From Posidonia oceanica (taxonomy: Eukaryota; Streptophyta; Magnoliopsida; Alismatales; Posidoniaceae), in assembly GCA_037176725.1 (NCBI GenBank), contig JAZBRS010000020.1, positions 58,122,001-58,186,000 on the forward strand: a stretch of 64,000 nucleotides of DNA, given 5' to 3'. Under the pieces are notes generated by a model. That model had not been told where the DNA came from, did no database searches, and saw nothing but the letters and a program-made list of their open reading frames with translations. The position numbers and the translations under genes were made by a program. Shown one piece after another: positions 1 to 11,523 of the stretch. Numbering within the stretch: the stretch's first letter is position 1; each line of letters begins with the position of its first letter.

Positions 1-660
1 AAACTTTCTTTAATTGGCCAAATCCAAAAATCGTTTTTTGCCTTCTTTGGAACCCGTTGATCGGTCAAAGCCATCAAAGCTGAGTTTAAACACACTTAAT
101 GACTCCTTAATTGGGGAATCTTCATTTTTCCTGGCAGTTATGCCTCGGAGGTCATTATACGCTGAAATTTCCGCTTATAACATTATACGCCATGTTTCCA
201 GCGTATAACGCTTCTAAAACAGGAAATTCTGTTGACTTGGCCCATAGGGTTGAGGGCCGGATTTTTGGAACTCACATGTTCTCTTGAGATTAAAAGATTT
301 TTAGAGAAGTGAGGTCCTTGAGAATTGAAAGAGTGAAGAGAGATTTTGAAAGGCGGAAAGTCTTCGAAAAAGTTTGAGTGTCCCTTTGTCGTTGTTGGCA
401 TCATGTCAACGTATTTTGCACTCTGTGCATAAATAAAGGGGACTCTATTTTATTGTTTTCTTTTGTTTTCTCATGTTTAATTCCATAGCATAATCAAGCA
501 TTTTTTTTGAGTTCATATATTGTTGTAGCTAAGCATACATCTTTATTAGTTGCAATTGGGGGGATCAAACCCCTCGGGTACGTATTTCATTATGTTTCTC
601 CATTTTCTTTTCTATTTATTCTGGATAAGTTACTACACGTATTGATCCATCTTTGCATTA
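1..660. other. Unassigned AT-rich flank, possibly LTR-derived
   Basis: No credible coding region is seen. The stretch is AT-rich, with an AATAAA polyadenylation-like hexamer at 432-437 in the context gcataaataaagggg, followed by T-rich sequence. That layout resembles the end of a plant LTR, but I found no paired terminus, primer binding site or target duplication. The short open frames here lack family motifs. Identity is unresolved. Confidence 0.3.
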
Positions 661-1004
661 TTTTTTTGTTTGGCTAACATTTGTCATACGAGGAAGAAGA
701 AAGAAGAAGAAGCTCACCAAGCACGGGCACCCTTGGGCAACGCTGGCGTTGTCCCAAGGTAGCTGAACCCGCAACCATATCACATCTCCCCAAGGCGTCT
801 TGAGGGCCAGCGAAAGCAAACCGAGAGTGGCGATCACACTGGCTTCAACACACGTGGAGTGAAGAAGTCGGATGCAACAAAAAAGGGGACCCCAAGAAGG
901 AGCGAGCAACAACAAAAGAAAGGGAGAGACGGAGAAGCCACACCCCCACTTCTCCTCCCCGAAGATCCCTCCTCCTCCTCTCCCAAAACCCCATATCCAC
1001 AGCT
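661..1004. other. Unassigned sequence abutting E0 breakpoint
   Basis: Homology of the minus-strand element E0 to the other gag-pol copies stops abruptly at about 1005, just after the residues LPLDPDTK. To the left, an open minus-strand frame continues into sequence with no similarity to reverse transcriptase. It is purine-rich on the plus strand and includes AAGAAGAA runs. It could be the end of another inserted element, or filler at a deletion junction. I see no recognisable domain. Confidence 0.35.
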
Positions 1005-2637
1005 TCGTGTCTGGGTCTAGAGGCAAGTTGTGCACCACGATCTCGACATCAAGGCCAACCATGTCTTCATAGCTCTAGGCGAAAACATCTGCATATTCCA
1101 TAAGGAATGCAATAAACTCTGCTCTGGCCTGGGGCGGCAGTAGGGCGCTGATGTGGACCTCTCTGACATCTGCAGCTGTGCCAACATTGATAACCTCCAT
1201 CTCTTCCTCGACATGGAGCTTGGGCCCTTCTGGGTCGTCATCATAAGGCTGGAACTTAGGCGATGGTTCATCATTTTCATCTACGCCTATATCCCCCTCC
1301 TCCTCATATGTAATGAGTTCCGAGAGGATCTCCTTCTCAATTGTAGGGTCTGTAATGTCGAAGGAGTGGACACGTTCTGCTTCTTGATCTTGATGATGCC
1401 TCAGGATGGTCACGCTCACCTGAGTATTTCCATGGGCTCGGTGGGTGATGTCTGCTTCAGTGGCCCCTGGTCCCGCTGACTGATCTGGCTGCTCTGTCTG
1501 TTCCAACTGCTCTGGCACCACTGTCACTGCTGGGACTGTCTGGAATGCTGGGACTACTCTGTCTGCTACTGCTGCTGTCTGTACTGTCTCATCCTCCATG
1601 TTCTCAGATGTACTCGTGGAGAGTGCTGGAGATGGACAACTGTTTTCTAGGCGACGAATCTGTGTATTGTCGCCAAATGCGCTGCTTGTGCGCATGCGCC
1701 GCACGAACCACCTAGACTCGCCTTCAGGCTACGAGGTGATCAACTCGTCTGGTTTAGTAGGTGATGCCTTCGGCTCTTCTTCCAAGACCATGATGGAGGA
1801 ATGGTCTTGCAGCAGGGAGGGATCTGTGGCCACAGCTTTTCCTATCCTCAACGTGTGCTGCTCGGCGGCGTCTTCAATGAACACCGCGAATTGTTCCTGG
1901 AACAGCAATTCCAAGTCTTCAAGCCTGTCAGCCACTTGGGCTTCTGTAGTCACTCCTTCCTTGTCTTCAGAGGGCGTGTCGATGTAGTAGGCGCAAGCGG
2001 CCTCCTCAGAGTCCTGCCCGATGATTCCTCCGCTTACGGGGTCTGCTCTGGCTTCCAAGCATATCACCGACTGGGGTGTCTGCTCTGTTACTGGTTGGTT
2101 GGCTGGCTGACCTCCGAGCATGGTTGGTTGCGGCACTGGAGGGATCAGAGATGCGAACAGGCTGGTCAGGGATGCCACTAATGGCGGGGCTGACAAGGAC
2201 AGTGTTGTGGCTAGAGGGGAGGCAAAGGTGCTCTTCTGAAGGTCCAACAGCTGGACGGTTGCTCCGAGGGATGAAGTGCCGGCACCCATGTGTGATGGTG
2301 GTTGTTTCTCTGTAGTAGCGGTGGGGGTCTTCCACAACGTTAGATCTGCTGAAGTTGATGGTGCCGCCTGCTTTGCTTGTGGAGCTACTAATGAGGTGGG
2401 CTGAGTCACATCGTCACCTGAATCGACTGATTGCACCCCTAGAAAAGGTAACTTCAGTACTGGTGCGGCTACGGCCGCGAGTGGACAAGTGGCTGGTGTC
2501 TGTAGAGGTGCTCCTGATTCTGGAGCCATTGAAATGACTGTCATAGGCACTGGTAAAGCTACAGAAGAAGAATCCGTCATCTCTGACATAGACTTTGCTA
2601 AATCCGCCACTGTATCAGGATAAGGGAGGGCAAGCAT
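1005..2637 (-). pseudogene. E0 acidic linker and N-terminal edge of reverse transcriptase (broken)
   Basis: This is the continuation of the E0 polyprotein after a further frame change near 2640. It contains the low-complexity Ser/Pro/Ala linker, the conserved acidic stretch ending in LEDLELLFQEQF, a LQDHSSIMVLEEE motif, and then SVTILRHHQ and EYADVFA. An in-frame TAG near 1072-1074 replaces the Trp codon of VFAWSYED seen in E1 and E2. Homology ends a few codons later at LPLDPDTK. The RT catalytic core is therefore absent from this copy. Confidence 0.78.
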
Positions 2638-4148
2638 ACTGATCGGGAGATTGCAGGGCTGATCTGGGCTTCTTCCTTGGACTGTGCTGGGACAACCGTG
2701 CCAAGCTGCTCTTCATCAGAATAATAATCCTCTATGCAGACCCACTCCTCTGTTGGTAGTGGGGGGCTCTGGCATGGTGCTGGCTGGGCTGTTGCTGGGC
2801 TCGTGTTCGAGTCGAGAATACCTGCACTGACAAAGTTAGTGAGGTCCCGAGGGATCACGAGCTTCCGCTTCCCTGAATGCAGGCGCTCACCATCGCAGGG
2901 TTGCCATTCATATCCTAAGACTTGGAACTTTTCGCGCTCCTCGGTAGTGACCGGCTCGGCGATCCCTTGGCCGTGACGCCCAAGTGGCGTTCCCTTCTCA
3001 TAGCCCCACCTGCGGCAAATGTTCTCGACCATCTTGGAAGGGTTACAATGAACGGCCAGAGAGCTGGCACGCTCAAGAAGAGGAATAAAGTTAACTGGCC
3101 CAAACCGGTTAACACGGTACAAGGTATCCGGCGACTTAGGATCAAATTGGACAGTTGGCCGGGATACAGAAGAGACCACCTCGACCGGTTCCTTGTCAAA
3201 GTTTTCCGCCATGACGACGATAACATCGTCATCGTAGCGAAACTTGATCATACGGTGGAGGGTCGAGGGGATCACCTGATGCTTGTGCAGCCAAGGACGC
3301 CCAAGCAGAAGATTAAAAGAAGGCTCCAAGTCGACGATATAGAACTCGACATCAAATTCGACCGGGCCAATGGTAAGAGGAATAACCAGGATCCCCAAAG
3401 AATCATGGTGCGTATTGTCAAAAGAGTCATTCCCTTCACGACTGGCGTGATATCCTCGGCTTTAAATCCGAGCTTCAATGCTGTGCGCAGGGGACAGACG
3501 TTAAGGCCTGACCCATTATCGACCAGCGAGAGGGGAATGCAGAATCTTTTGAACTGCACTGTGATGAACAGGGGCTAATTATGGTTAGTCTCCACCGGAG
3601 GCAGTTCATCGCTCGAGAAAGAGATGACCTGTGGCTCCGCGATCATACCCACCATATTTTCCAGAGTTGAAGGTTCGATGGTTTAGGACACATAGGTGGC
3701 CTGGAACACGTGGAGAAAAGCCTCTCGGTGTTCACGGGAAGAATGGATCAGGTCCCAGATGGATATGTCAGCCTTGACTTTTTTCAGCTGGGCCGTTATG
3801 TCAGTTGAAGGCTGGTCTTTTTTGGTGGCGGGGATAGTGGCTCTGGTGGTAGGTTCTGTAGAGGTGGGACCAGGGGATTGGTTTACTGGAGGTTGGCTCA
3901 CAGGTGGGGATGGGCCTGCTGGTGGTTGGTTCACAGGCAGAGTAGGTTCAGGGGGGTTGGGCCTGGCTATTGGGGCTGCAGGTCTGGTTGCTGGGGCAGT
4001 GGGTCTGTACACTCTCCCCGACCGTGTGACATTTGCACACATTTCTGCGGCGTAGTTATAATGAATGTGGTGGGTATCCCTGGTTAGGTTAAAAACCAGG
4101 GGAGCACGAGCTGCGAGCTTGAGACGGGCCACTGGGGGATTTGTCGAT
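2598..4148 (-). pseudogene. E0 gag tail, aspartic protease and G-patch-like region (broken)
   Basis: The upstream part (4148 to about 3683) encodes a proline/threonine-rich linker ending in a DISIWDLIHSSREHREAFLHVF-type segment that also precedes the protease in E1 and E2. The protease has the active-site sequence VDNGSGLNV, with DNGS at 3509-3520 (complement). A one-base deletion near 3428, relative to E2, changes the frame just after VKGMT; the frame then continues through the FNLLLGRPWLHKHQ core. A G-patch-like WGYEKGTPLGRHGQG follows at about 2960-3030. A stop (TAA) near 3682 lies where the other copies have CAG. The copy is non-functional. Confidence 0.82.
4144..4148. repeat. Left target-site duplication of E1 (TCGAT)
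   Basis: These are the five bases immediately before the TGTTGACAC start of the E1 5' LTR. The matching right copy should follow E1's 3' LTR, which is outside the window, so the duplication cannot be confirmed here. Confidence 0.45.
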
Positions 4149-7100
4149 TGTTGACACTCCATCTTGGCAGGCTTGGACCCTTGGAGCCCTCTTGGTGATT
4201 GCTGGATCAAACCCCAACCAAACCCTAACCCTAATCCTCCTCTCTACCCTTCAAAATCAGCCCATTTTGGCCTAAACCTTTACCCCCCTTCCCAACCTCA
4301 AAACCTAACCAAAATCCATAGGAAAACCCACCACTATCCACTCAACAAACTTACCCAAAGACCTAGGAATTTCCAAGCCTAACCCATTCCCAAAAACCCT
4401 AGAAAGCCTAAGTGAAACTACCCTTTTTCTACACCTTGAAACCCCTCCAAAACCTCCTTAGAATCAGACCAAAACCTCAGACCCAACACTTCAAATCCTA
4501 GACTACCCACTCACCAATTTTCACCCCATTCCAAGACCATTAAGACCCTCTTTCACCCAAATTATCCTTTTCTCTCTTCGGGATTATCATTTTCTCTCTC
4601 CTCTCTCTCTCTCCTGATTATCATCTCTCTTTTCATCCCTTTCTTATCCTTTTTCTGGTCTGGCTGTGGGCCCCCTCTGTGCTTCTATCCTTCCTCTATC
4701 TTATCCCTATTTTTACTTTATTTTTAACACTTTTTCTGAGTTTTAAAAAATCGTTTTCTTCCAACCTATCTCTTTTCCCCTTATCTCCCTCTTTTTTCTA
4801 TTCCTTTCTTCCTTCTCTTTTTCTTTTCTCCCTTTTGCAAAAATCCACAAAAACCCATAAAAATCCGTAAAATCTCAAAACACAAAAGGAACAAATCAGA
4901 ACCCTAAGAAAACAATTAAAAAATGTTAAAAAAGCAATTAACAACTTAAACTTAACCAAAGCAAGCTAAAAAAAAAAAACCAAACATGCAAACTAAAAAA
5001 TGCAAAACAAATCAAAAGAAAACACTGAAAAATCAAGGAAAAAGCTAAAATAAAATCAAGACCCACCAAAGGTAAAAACCCATCAGAAGAATTAAAAAAC
5101 AAACCCAAAAAGAAGAATTAAAAAATCAAACACTAAAACAAGTAATTAAAGAAGGCAAAAGACCTAACCTAATAAACATAAGAAAAACAAGTTAAAAACT
5201 TAATTAAAAAAGAAAAGAAAAACACATCTGAAAGACCTAAAAAAACACCCTATCAAACCAGAAAAATCCAACTAAAAACTTCAAGAAAAATCAACAAAAT
5301 AAAAATCAAAACACAACTTAAAAGACTTAAGAAGGAAAAAATCCTAAAAAGACTAAAACTTAAGAACCTAAAACCAACCCTAATTAATACGAAATAAATC
5401 CTAAAAAATCCTAATTAATATCCTAAGTGTCCGACAAGGGAAATACAATTTTTTAAAACAATTTAAAAAAGGTTTAACAAACATTTAATCAAGTGAAAAC
5501 CAATTAAGAACAAAACCAAAGCCCTAAAACCCTAATCAAGCCCAAAACACATTAATCAACTCGAAATAACCATTAAAAATCTTAATTAAAATCCTAATCT
5601 ATAGCACAACTCTCCTAATATTTTTATTTATTTTTAGTTTATTTTTACCTATTTTATTTCCCCCATTCTACCCTCTCTTTCTCTCTTACTTCTCTTTTTC
5701 TTTTTTCCCTTTCTTCACTGGGCCCTCCGGCCCGTTTCTTCTTTTTATTCTTTTATTTTTCTTCTTCGGCCCGCAGCACAGTCCGGCCCGCCATCCCCAC
5801 CCTTCTTCTTCCTCAGCCTTCCTCTGTGTTTTTTTTTTTCTTTTCTTCTTTCCACCGATTCTCCCGTGAGCTGCAGTAACAGCCTTCCCTCCATTGTTCA
5901 AATTCAAGCCTCCATCCTTTCATCTACAGCAGCTCGCCGACTCCTCCATCTCAGCACCAAATCCAGAGCCGGTCGCCCCGTCCCCTCCGCTGCAGTAACC
6001 GCCGGCCGAGTTTGAATTCTCGGCTCGCGCCCAGCAGCGCCTCCTCCGGATATAAGCCGTCCGTTCCTTCAATCCAAGGAGGAGAGAACGAGGGTGAGCA
6101 AGCAAGTGCGAGTGACAATCCAGAACCAGAGAGAGCAAACCTGAGAGCGAACCAGAGGCCAAAATTCTAGCAATTTCCTCCACCTATGCGACCCTCCTCC
6201 TTCTCCTCTTCACCTCCCAATTTCCAGAGAGAAGAGAGCAGTGAGAGTAGAGCTTGAGAGAGCCTTGGCATCCCGGAGAGAGACCTGGATCCCAGAGCAA
6301 TCCCCACTTGAAGCCTTCCCCATTCCCATCCAAAAATCTTCAGAAAAACTTCCTCCACCTTTCCCAGTAAGCCAAGCCCCGTCCAAGCCTCCATCCTTCT
6401 CCCAATTCCTCCCCCAACTTCACCCGACAGCCAGCCTTCATCCCCTGATTTCCCATTGCCTTTTCACCACCTAAACTACTCTGAAACACCACCTGACCTC
6501 AACCTGCAACCCAACGCAACTCACTTCACAATTCCCATCACCTCAGCATACAGCCTTCTCCCAAAATTCACCCAAGTATCCACCAAACCATCACCTTTCC
6601 AGAGCCTCCGACAGCAAACCAAACCATCCACCACAGCCCCGGAACTCCACTACAAACACTTGAACCACCTTTTGTCCAGAAATCAACCATCTCTCCAATT
6701 TCTCTCCACAGTCTCCCAAAAGCCAATCCGACCACCCAGAACCCTTCACCGGACCTCCAGCAACCTCCCGGAGGGCTCCATCCGAGCCGACGAGCAGCAG
6801 ACACCCCCCCGGCCTCCGGCTGTCACCTGTGAACCCAAATCAGCCAAATCACCACCTGAGCTGCGAAGCTCACGTCTGACCACCTGGGAAGCTCCGGAAG
6901 ATCGTCCTGAGGCGACTCCAGCCCTCGCGAGCAGCCGACAGCACCCGCAGCGACCAGACGGACTCCACCGGCGACTTCTGGAACCACTGACGTCGGGGGG
7001 ACGACTCAGACGCGGGAAAAGGTAAACCTTGCCTCCCTTAGCCTCCTCTTCCTCTTCTCTTGCTTCCCCAGCCTTTAGAATAGATTTTCCGGTCCTCCTG

Positions 7101-8439
7101 CTCTGTCCTGGACTCGCCGGACAGCGTTTCTTCTCCGGCGCCGGCTGCTGTTCTTCCGGACGTTCCGACCGACAGAATGCCGCTCCAGCAGTCTCTGGAG
7201 CTCCGCACGAATGCCAGCATCTAGCTCCGCCCTCCCGCGCCTCCTCAGCCTCCCCTGTCGGCGGCCACGAGTACTGCCGGCGTTCTGCTACAGTACTCGT
7301 CGCCGTCGACTAGTTACTGTGCATTTATTTTGTTTTAGCTAAAGTTTTTAGGTAAATATTGCATATTTGGTTTAAGTTTCTGTCATTTTACATTCCAGTC
7401 CTTATTTCATTTAATCTGCTGTATTTTTGAATCAAAATCATATTAAATTGCATGATCTGTTTATGGTTTTCAGTATTTGCAATTTGGTCCATTTACTATG
7501 CTGTGCTGTTATAATATCTTGCATTTTAGCCCCTCTGCTTTCGATTTTTGCACATAAGTCTTGCTCATAATCAGTGCATTTATTTGCATATATTTTGTCA
7601 TACTGCATTGCATTTCAGGTCCCTGCATATTTTTGTTTTTGCATGTAGGTCCATGCACTGTAGGAACTTAGCTTTCATTTTTTTATTTTGCATACTGCAT
7701 TGCATTTCTTTTCCTCTGTTTTTGCATATTTGCATTTAGGTCAATTTTAAATGGACAGTAACTCTTGCATGCATTTTTAGCTTATTATATTGCATTTTTA
7801 ACCCTGTTTTTTCCAAAAATCACACTGTAGTCCTGTCCCCTATTTTTCAGAGCATGTTTTCCATATAAAATTGCATTTTTAACCCCTGCATGATTTAAAA
7901 ATCACACATAGGTCCTTGCATCTTTCAAAAAACCATGTGAAAAGACCATTTTGCCCCTAGGTTGCATTCTAGCTCCTATGCCTACCAAATTGCATATAGA
8001 CCTTCCACTAGTATTCCCAGACTACCTGGAACCTTGTTTTCTGGAAAATTTGCATTTTAGACCCCAGTTTTTCAAAAATTGCTTTCTGACTTCTTCTTGG
8101 TTTCAAAATCTCTTTCAAAGCATACCCTCTTTTCAAAACAAGCTTTCTGAGCTTGGTTTTTTTTGCAAAATGAAGCCCAACCCTCTCCTGTTTTCAAAAC
8201 CCTTTCCTGTGGACCCCTGTTTTCTGGAAAATTTGCATTTTTAGCCCCTTTTCTTTTTCAAAATGCCTTCTGAACTCCTGGGTTTTCCTAGTTTCTTCTC
8301 TCTGCTTTTTCTTGTTTTCGCATGCATCCTGCATTCATCTAGTCTTGCATTTTAGCATCCCCTTTGCACACACTAAGCACTTTTAGCTCCCTTTCACTTG
8401 AGAGGACCTTTTACACATCCCTAGGACCTCCTAAACACC

Positions 8440-8606
8440 TAGATCTGTTATTCTCCCCTGTTCTGGCCCTTCTGCCTTGGAGCTGCGATATCTTCCGATC
8501 CGGCCGTTGGATCTTCTCAAGTAAGCTGCCCAGGCGACCGCAGCGAAGCGCTCTTCAGCATGGACCAGATAGATTTCAGATCAGGCTCCCGGATTTCCAG
8601 GTATGT
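8440..8606 (+). promoter_or_regulatory. Conserved exon-like LTR block of E1 with ATG and splice-donor-like site
   Basis: This block, from about CTGTTCTGGCCCTTCTGCC to GTATGT, is far better conserved among the LTRs than its surroundings. An ATG at 8560 is followed, exactly 41 nt from its A, by a donor-like GTATGT (8601-8606). The same spacing occurs in the E2 5' and 3' LTRs, the solo LTR and the E3 LTR. A transcribed leader exon or upstream ORF is my inference. No promoter motif was identified with confidence. Confidence 0.45.
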
Positions 8607-9759
8607 CCTCCTAAACCCCTGCATTGCATTTGCATGCCATTTGCACAGTTTTCCTCGTTTTTGCTTTCTGTCTCTTTGAGCATGTAGAATAGGACTTCCC
8701 CTTCCTGCTTGTCTATTCAGATCCTCGTTTCGTGTTTCCCTGTGTGTTTTGTGTTGCGTTTTCCCTGGATTTGCCACTTAATGTGACTTTCTTCCCCCTT
8801 TTCCACGTTCCGATCACATCGCGAGCTTTGGGCAGCATGCGAGACACACCGTGGAATGGTTCAGTGGGAAACAGTCGCTAAGAGGTGGAAATCCCTCCGT
8901 TTGCACACTTTCCCCTCCGTAGGTCTTCACACCTACACTGGGTGGTCCTGAACAACGTCTGTTCTTACACACACGTTGTTTTGCCTCCCCTTTGGCCTCT
9001 TCTGATCTTCTCCGCATTCTTGCATTCACATGGCTTTTCTGAGGTTTTTGCTTCGCTGTTTTGGCACCGTTTCGCGTGCCCGCTCTCGTTTTGGCACCGT
9101 TTTGCGTGCCCCCTGCTTCCTTGTCTCGTTTTGCGTGCCGTCTTGCTTTCTCGCTTGTTTTGCGTGCCGGTTTTGTTCTTTTGCATCGTTTTGCGTGTCT
9201 TTCTTGTTTCTCGCCTTGTTTTGCGTGTTTTACGCCGTTTTCCCCTTGCATGTCAATTGCATTGCATGGTTTCCTCGCTGTTTTGCTTCCTTGCCTGCAT
9301 TTGCATATAAGACTGTGATGCTTACTGCCTAGAGTTCTCACGAGCTAGGTTTCGCCTAGTTCGGAACACAGACAGCGTAGCTGAGCACTTAGAAAGCACG
9401 TTTACTTCCTTGCTTTGTTTCTTCCCACTTAGAGCACACCTTGAGCATTCATTCAGGCATTCATAGGCACATAGGCATTCAATCCTGCATTTCCCTGCGT
9501 ATGCGAGCGTAAGCCTAGAAAGACCGATTCTCGGGCGTGTCGGGGGTGCCTAACACCTTCCCCGTGCGTAACAGGAGTCCTTACCCTGTCTTTTGGCCCG
9601 TAATGACCGTACTGCCCTTATCCTAGGCTAGAGTCATCTCTTTTGCATTTGTTTGCATTTGTTTTCCTTTGCATTGCTTTGCTTTGCATTTCTTGCTCGG
9701 TTTTGCGCGTTAATTCACGCATTTCCCCGGTTTTCCTTGTCTCCCGTTAATAGACATGG

Positions 9760-9770
9760 TGGCGACTCTG
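9760..9770 (+). other. PBS-like decoy inside the E1 LTR
   Basis: The 11-mer TGGCGACTCTG lies 124 nt before the end of the LTR and matches the first bases of the true PBS (TGGCGACTCCG at 9885, with one difference). Equivalent copies are at 44815-44825, 37369-37379 and 51538-51548 (complement). A mutated copy is at 17103-17113. Confidence 0.6.
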
Positions 9771-9884
9771 ATTTGTCTTATCTTTCCTTTTTCTCCTCGA
9801 TTTCAAGCGCTTTCGAGTCGAGCCCCTTCCTCGGATCCAATCGCCGTTATATAGCAAGCCTGATTCCGATCGGGATCGCTACAG

Positions 9885-9902
9885 TGGCGACTCCGCTGGG
9901 GA
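9885..9902 (+). other. E1 primer binding site, Arg-tRNA type
   Basis: TGGCGACTCCGCTGGGGA follows the LTR end after one spacer base. It starts with the TGG expected from a tRNA CCA end. The sequence is the one I associate with the Arg-tRNA priming of plant Tat/Ogre elements; the tRNA assignment is from memory and was not checked against a tRNA set. Confidence 0.85.
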
Positions 9903-11219
9903 TTAGACTAGACTCCGGCTTTCGTTCCCGGCTTTTCTGCTCGCTTGTTTTCGCAGTTTTGTCTGCCTTGTGTGCCTTCTTCGCCTGTTTTGTTCGCTTC
10001 TCTGTGCAAACTCCTAAGCGAGTCGCTTTATAGCTACTTTGCTTAGGTTTTGCACCTCTTTTGTCTCGGTTTGCGCTTTCGTTTGCCTGGCTTTGCTCTT
10101 TTGCCTGTTTATTTACTTACTGTCTTGCTTGTGCCCTTATCTTCTTTACAACCTGCTTACTTTTACCTTGCTTGATCTTACTTGCTTATTACTGCTTTAA
10201 TTATCGCACATTGCATGTCTACATACTTTGTTTGGCTAAAATACATGCTTTTTGGATGTTGAATGCTTCTTTTACACACTTGCTATGTCACTATGCACGC
10301 ACATACTATGCTTACATGCCTTTTGACTTGATGAATGCTTTTTTTCACCATCATATTCACAAACACTCGCACATGCCATGCACCTGCCTTTTGTTGTGTT
10401 GCATGATTGTTTGCCTGCCATGCTTGACTAATTTTCTTCCCTTTTGTACTTGCCATGCTTAGGATAGTAGAGACTTGTCTGCTTCCCCCATGGTTAACTA
10501 AAAAATGCAAGTAAAAAGAACTTCTAGGAGCAACTAGAGGCCACAAACAATCCTTCACTCCCTTTGGTTAATAAAATGCGCAAGATAAAAGATTCTAATC
10601 ATTTTGCATAAGCATCATATAGGGCATGCATTCTTCTCCTCTGAGTCCACCTACTAGTCTGCGAAGGACGGTTCCGGCCTCTTGTTCCACTGCTTTGGGC
10701 GTGGCATGAGTTGGTCGGTCCGTCCCCTCCTTGTCCGGGGGGTCGTGTCGGTGTTAGTAGAGGGTACCACCCACGCTTTGGCGGGGTAGAGGCCACCAAC
10801 GCACCACCCTGTCATTACCTGAGCTTTGGGCCGGGAGTTAGACAGGGGACCTACTTTTTCTGACCTGAGACGGTGACCCGTACATCCAGGGATACCCGGA
10901 GTAGATAGCCTTGCTAGGAAACACTAGTTAGGTAAGGGGGGCATACTAGAAAGCATGCATATCATTCATGCCACTTAACTAACTCATTTGCATTCATCTT
11001 TTAGTTTCTAACCCTAATTTCCTTCTGTTGTGTCAGCGTGATCGGTAAGCGAGTTTCCCTTTGCCAGAGCTCGAGTATCGACCCTCGTTGACGCCCATTT
11101 GCGACTTAGTTCGCAACCATTCCCCCTCTGAGCTATCCGCATTTGCGACGATAGCTCCTCTTAGGACTCACCGCTTGAATACCCGTCGCAGCCTTGTTCT
11201 CACACGCTCTAGGTCAGCG
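9903..11219 (+). other. E1 untranslated leader
   Basis: This 1.3-kb region between PBS and gag is T-rich at first and then GC-richer. It is closely matched by the E2 leader. No long ORF like the ORF1 of Ogre elements is present here. Near its end is CTAACCCTAATTTCC, then a pyrimidine-rich run and TGTCAG (ending 11036), which looks like a branch point and 3' splice acceptor, followed eight bases later by a donor-like GTAAGC. Confidence 0.7.
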
Positions 11220-11523
11220 ATGGCCCAATACGTTAGTGAGCCTCCTTTCACTCTTATCACGGAGGGTGTTTCCGTTCCGGCCCCTCCGGTTGCTCCTTCT
11301 GTCCCCCTTGTTCCCCCTCCGACGCCAGGGTTTCCTCCTCTGACGTCTCTAGGTTCTCGGTACACCCCGGGACAGTGGCAAGCCTCCCTTCCTCCGGATC
11401 CGGTTGCTGAATCTATCTTGACGGCCGTTACTCGCGCTCCGGAGACGCCACTGCCCCCTCCGTCCCAGGGATACGTTGCTTTCGACATCCCTTTCACCGC
11501 CGCTGCGACCTTTTCTGTAGAAT
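11220..11523 (+). pseudogene. E1 gag, N-terminal part (interrupted by E2)
   Basis: The first plausible initiator is ATG 11220, giving MAQYVSEPPFTL and then a Pro/Val/Ser-rich N-terminus. The open frame extends upstream of this ATG, but only through non-ATG codons. About 101 codons are present before E2 interrupts the frame at the AGAAT target. The continuation is at 44943. The N-terminus matches that of E2 gag closely. Confidence 0.85.
11519..11523. repeat. Left target-site duplication of E2 (AGAAT)
   Basis: AGAAT directly precedes the TGTTGACACC start of the E2 5' LTR. It is repeated at 44938-44942 after the 3' LTR, and E1 gag coding sequence continues on both sides. Confidence 0.96.

Larger units (their letters stand above)
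1005..4148 (-). mobile_element. E0: truncated, decayed Tat-type gypsy fragment
   Basis: Read right to left, this segment matches the gag C-terminus, protease, G-patch-like region, acidic linker and the N-terminal side of RT of the E1 and E2 elements, in the same order. It is the most diverged copy in the window, with at least two frameshifts and several stops. Its right side is cut cleanly at 4148 by the 5' LTR of E1, so E1 inserted into E0. The rest of E0 (gag and its 5' LTR) should lie beyond E1, outside the window. Its left side ends at an unexplained breakpoint near 1005, so most of RT, RNase H and integrase are missing. Confidence 0.85.
4149..9883 (+). repeat. E1 5' LTR (5.7 kb)
   Basis: It begins TGTTGACAC and ends CGCTACA just before the PBS. 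The first 65 bp stand in place of about 205 bp in the E2 LTR, so the 5' edge is shortened or substituted. The rest is colinear with the E2 LTR: C/A-rich start, CT-rich stretch (about 4560-4850), A-rich stretch with AAACCCTAA boxes (about 4870-5560), a GC-rich block (about 5900-7020) ending at a donor-like GTAAAC (7022-7027), a T-rich part reiterating TTTGCAT and AGGTCC, the exon-like block (ATG 8560, donor-like GTATGT 8601), TTTTGCGTGCC microrepeats (about 9050-9240), a conserved GGGGGTGCCTAACACC hairpin near 9540, and a PBS-like decoy (9760-9770). No long conserved ORF is supported in it. Confidence 0.92.

Noticed and set aside
550..585. tRNA-like GGGGGGATCAAACCCC
   Set aside because: Loop length and the rest of a cloverleaf do not fit; no D or anticodon arm found.
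5515..5545. Telomere-like AAACCCTAA boxes in LTRs
   Set aside because: Only one to three isolated units within A-rich sequence; not a telomere array. They could act as telo-box elements but nothing shows it.
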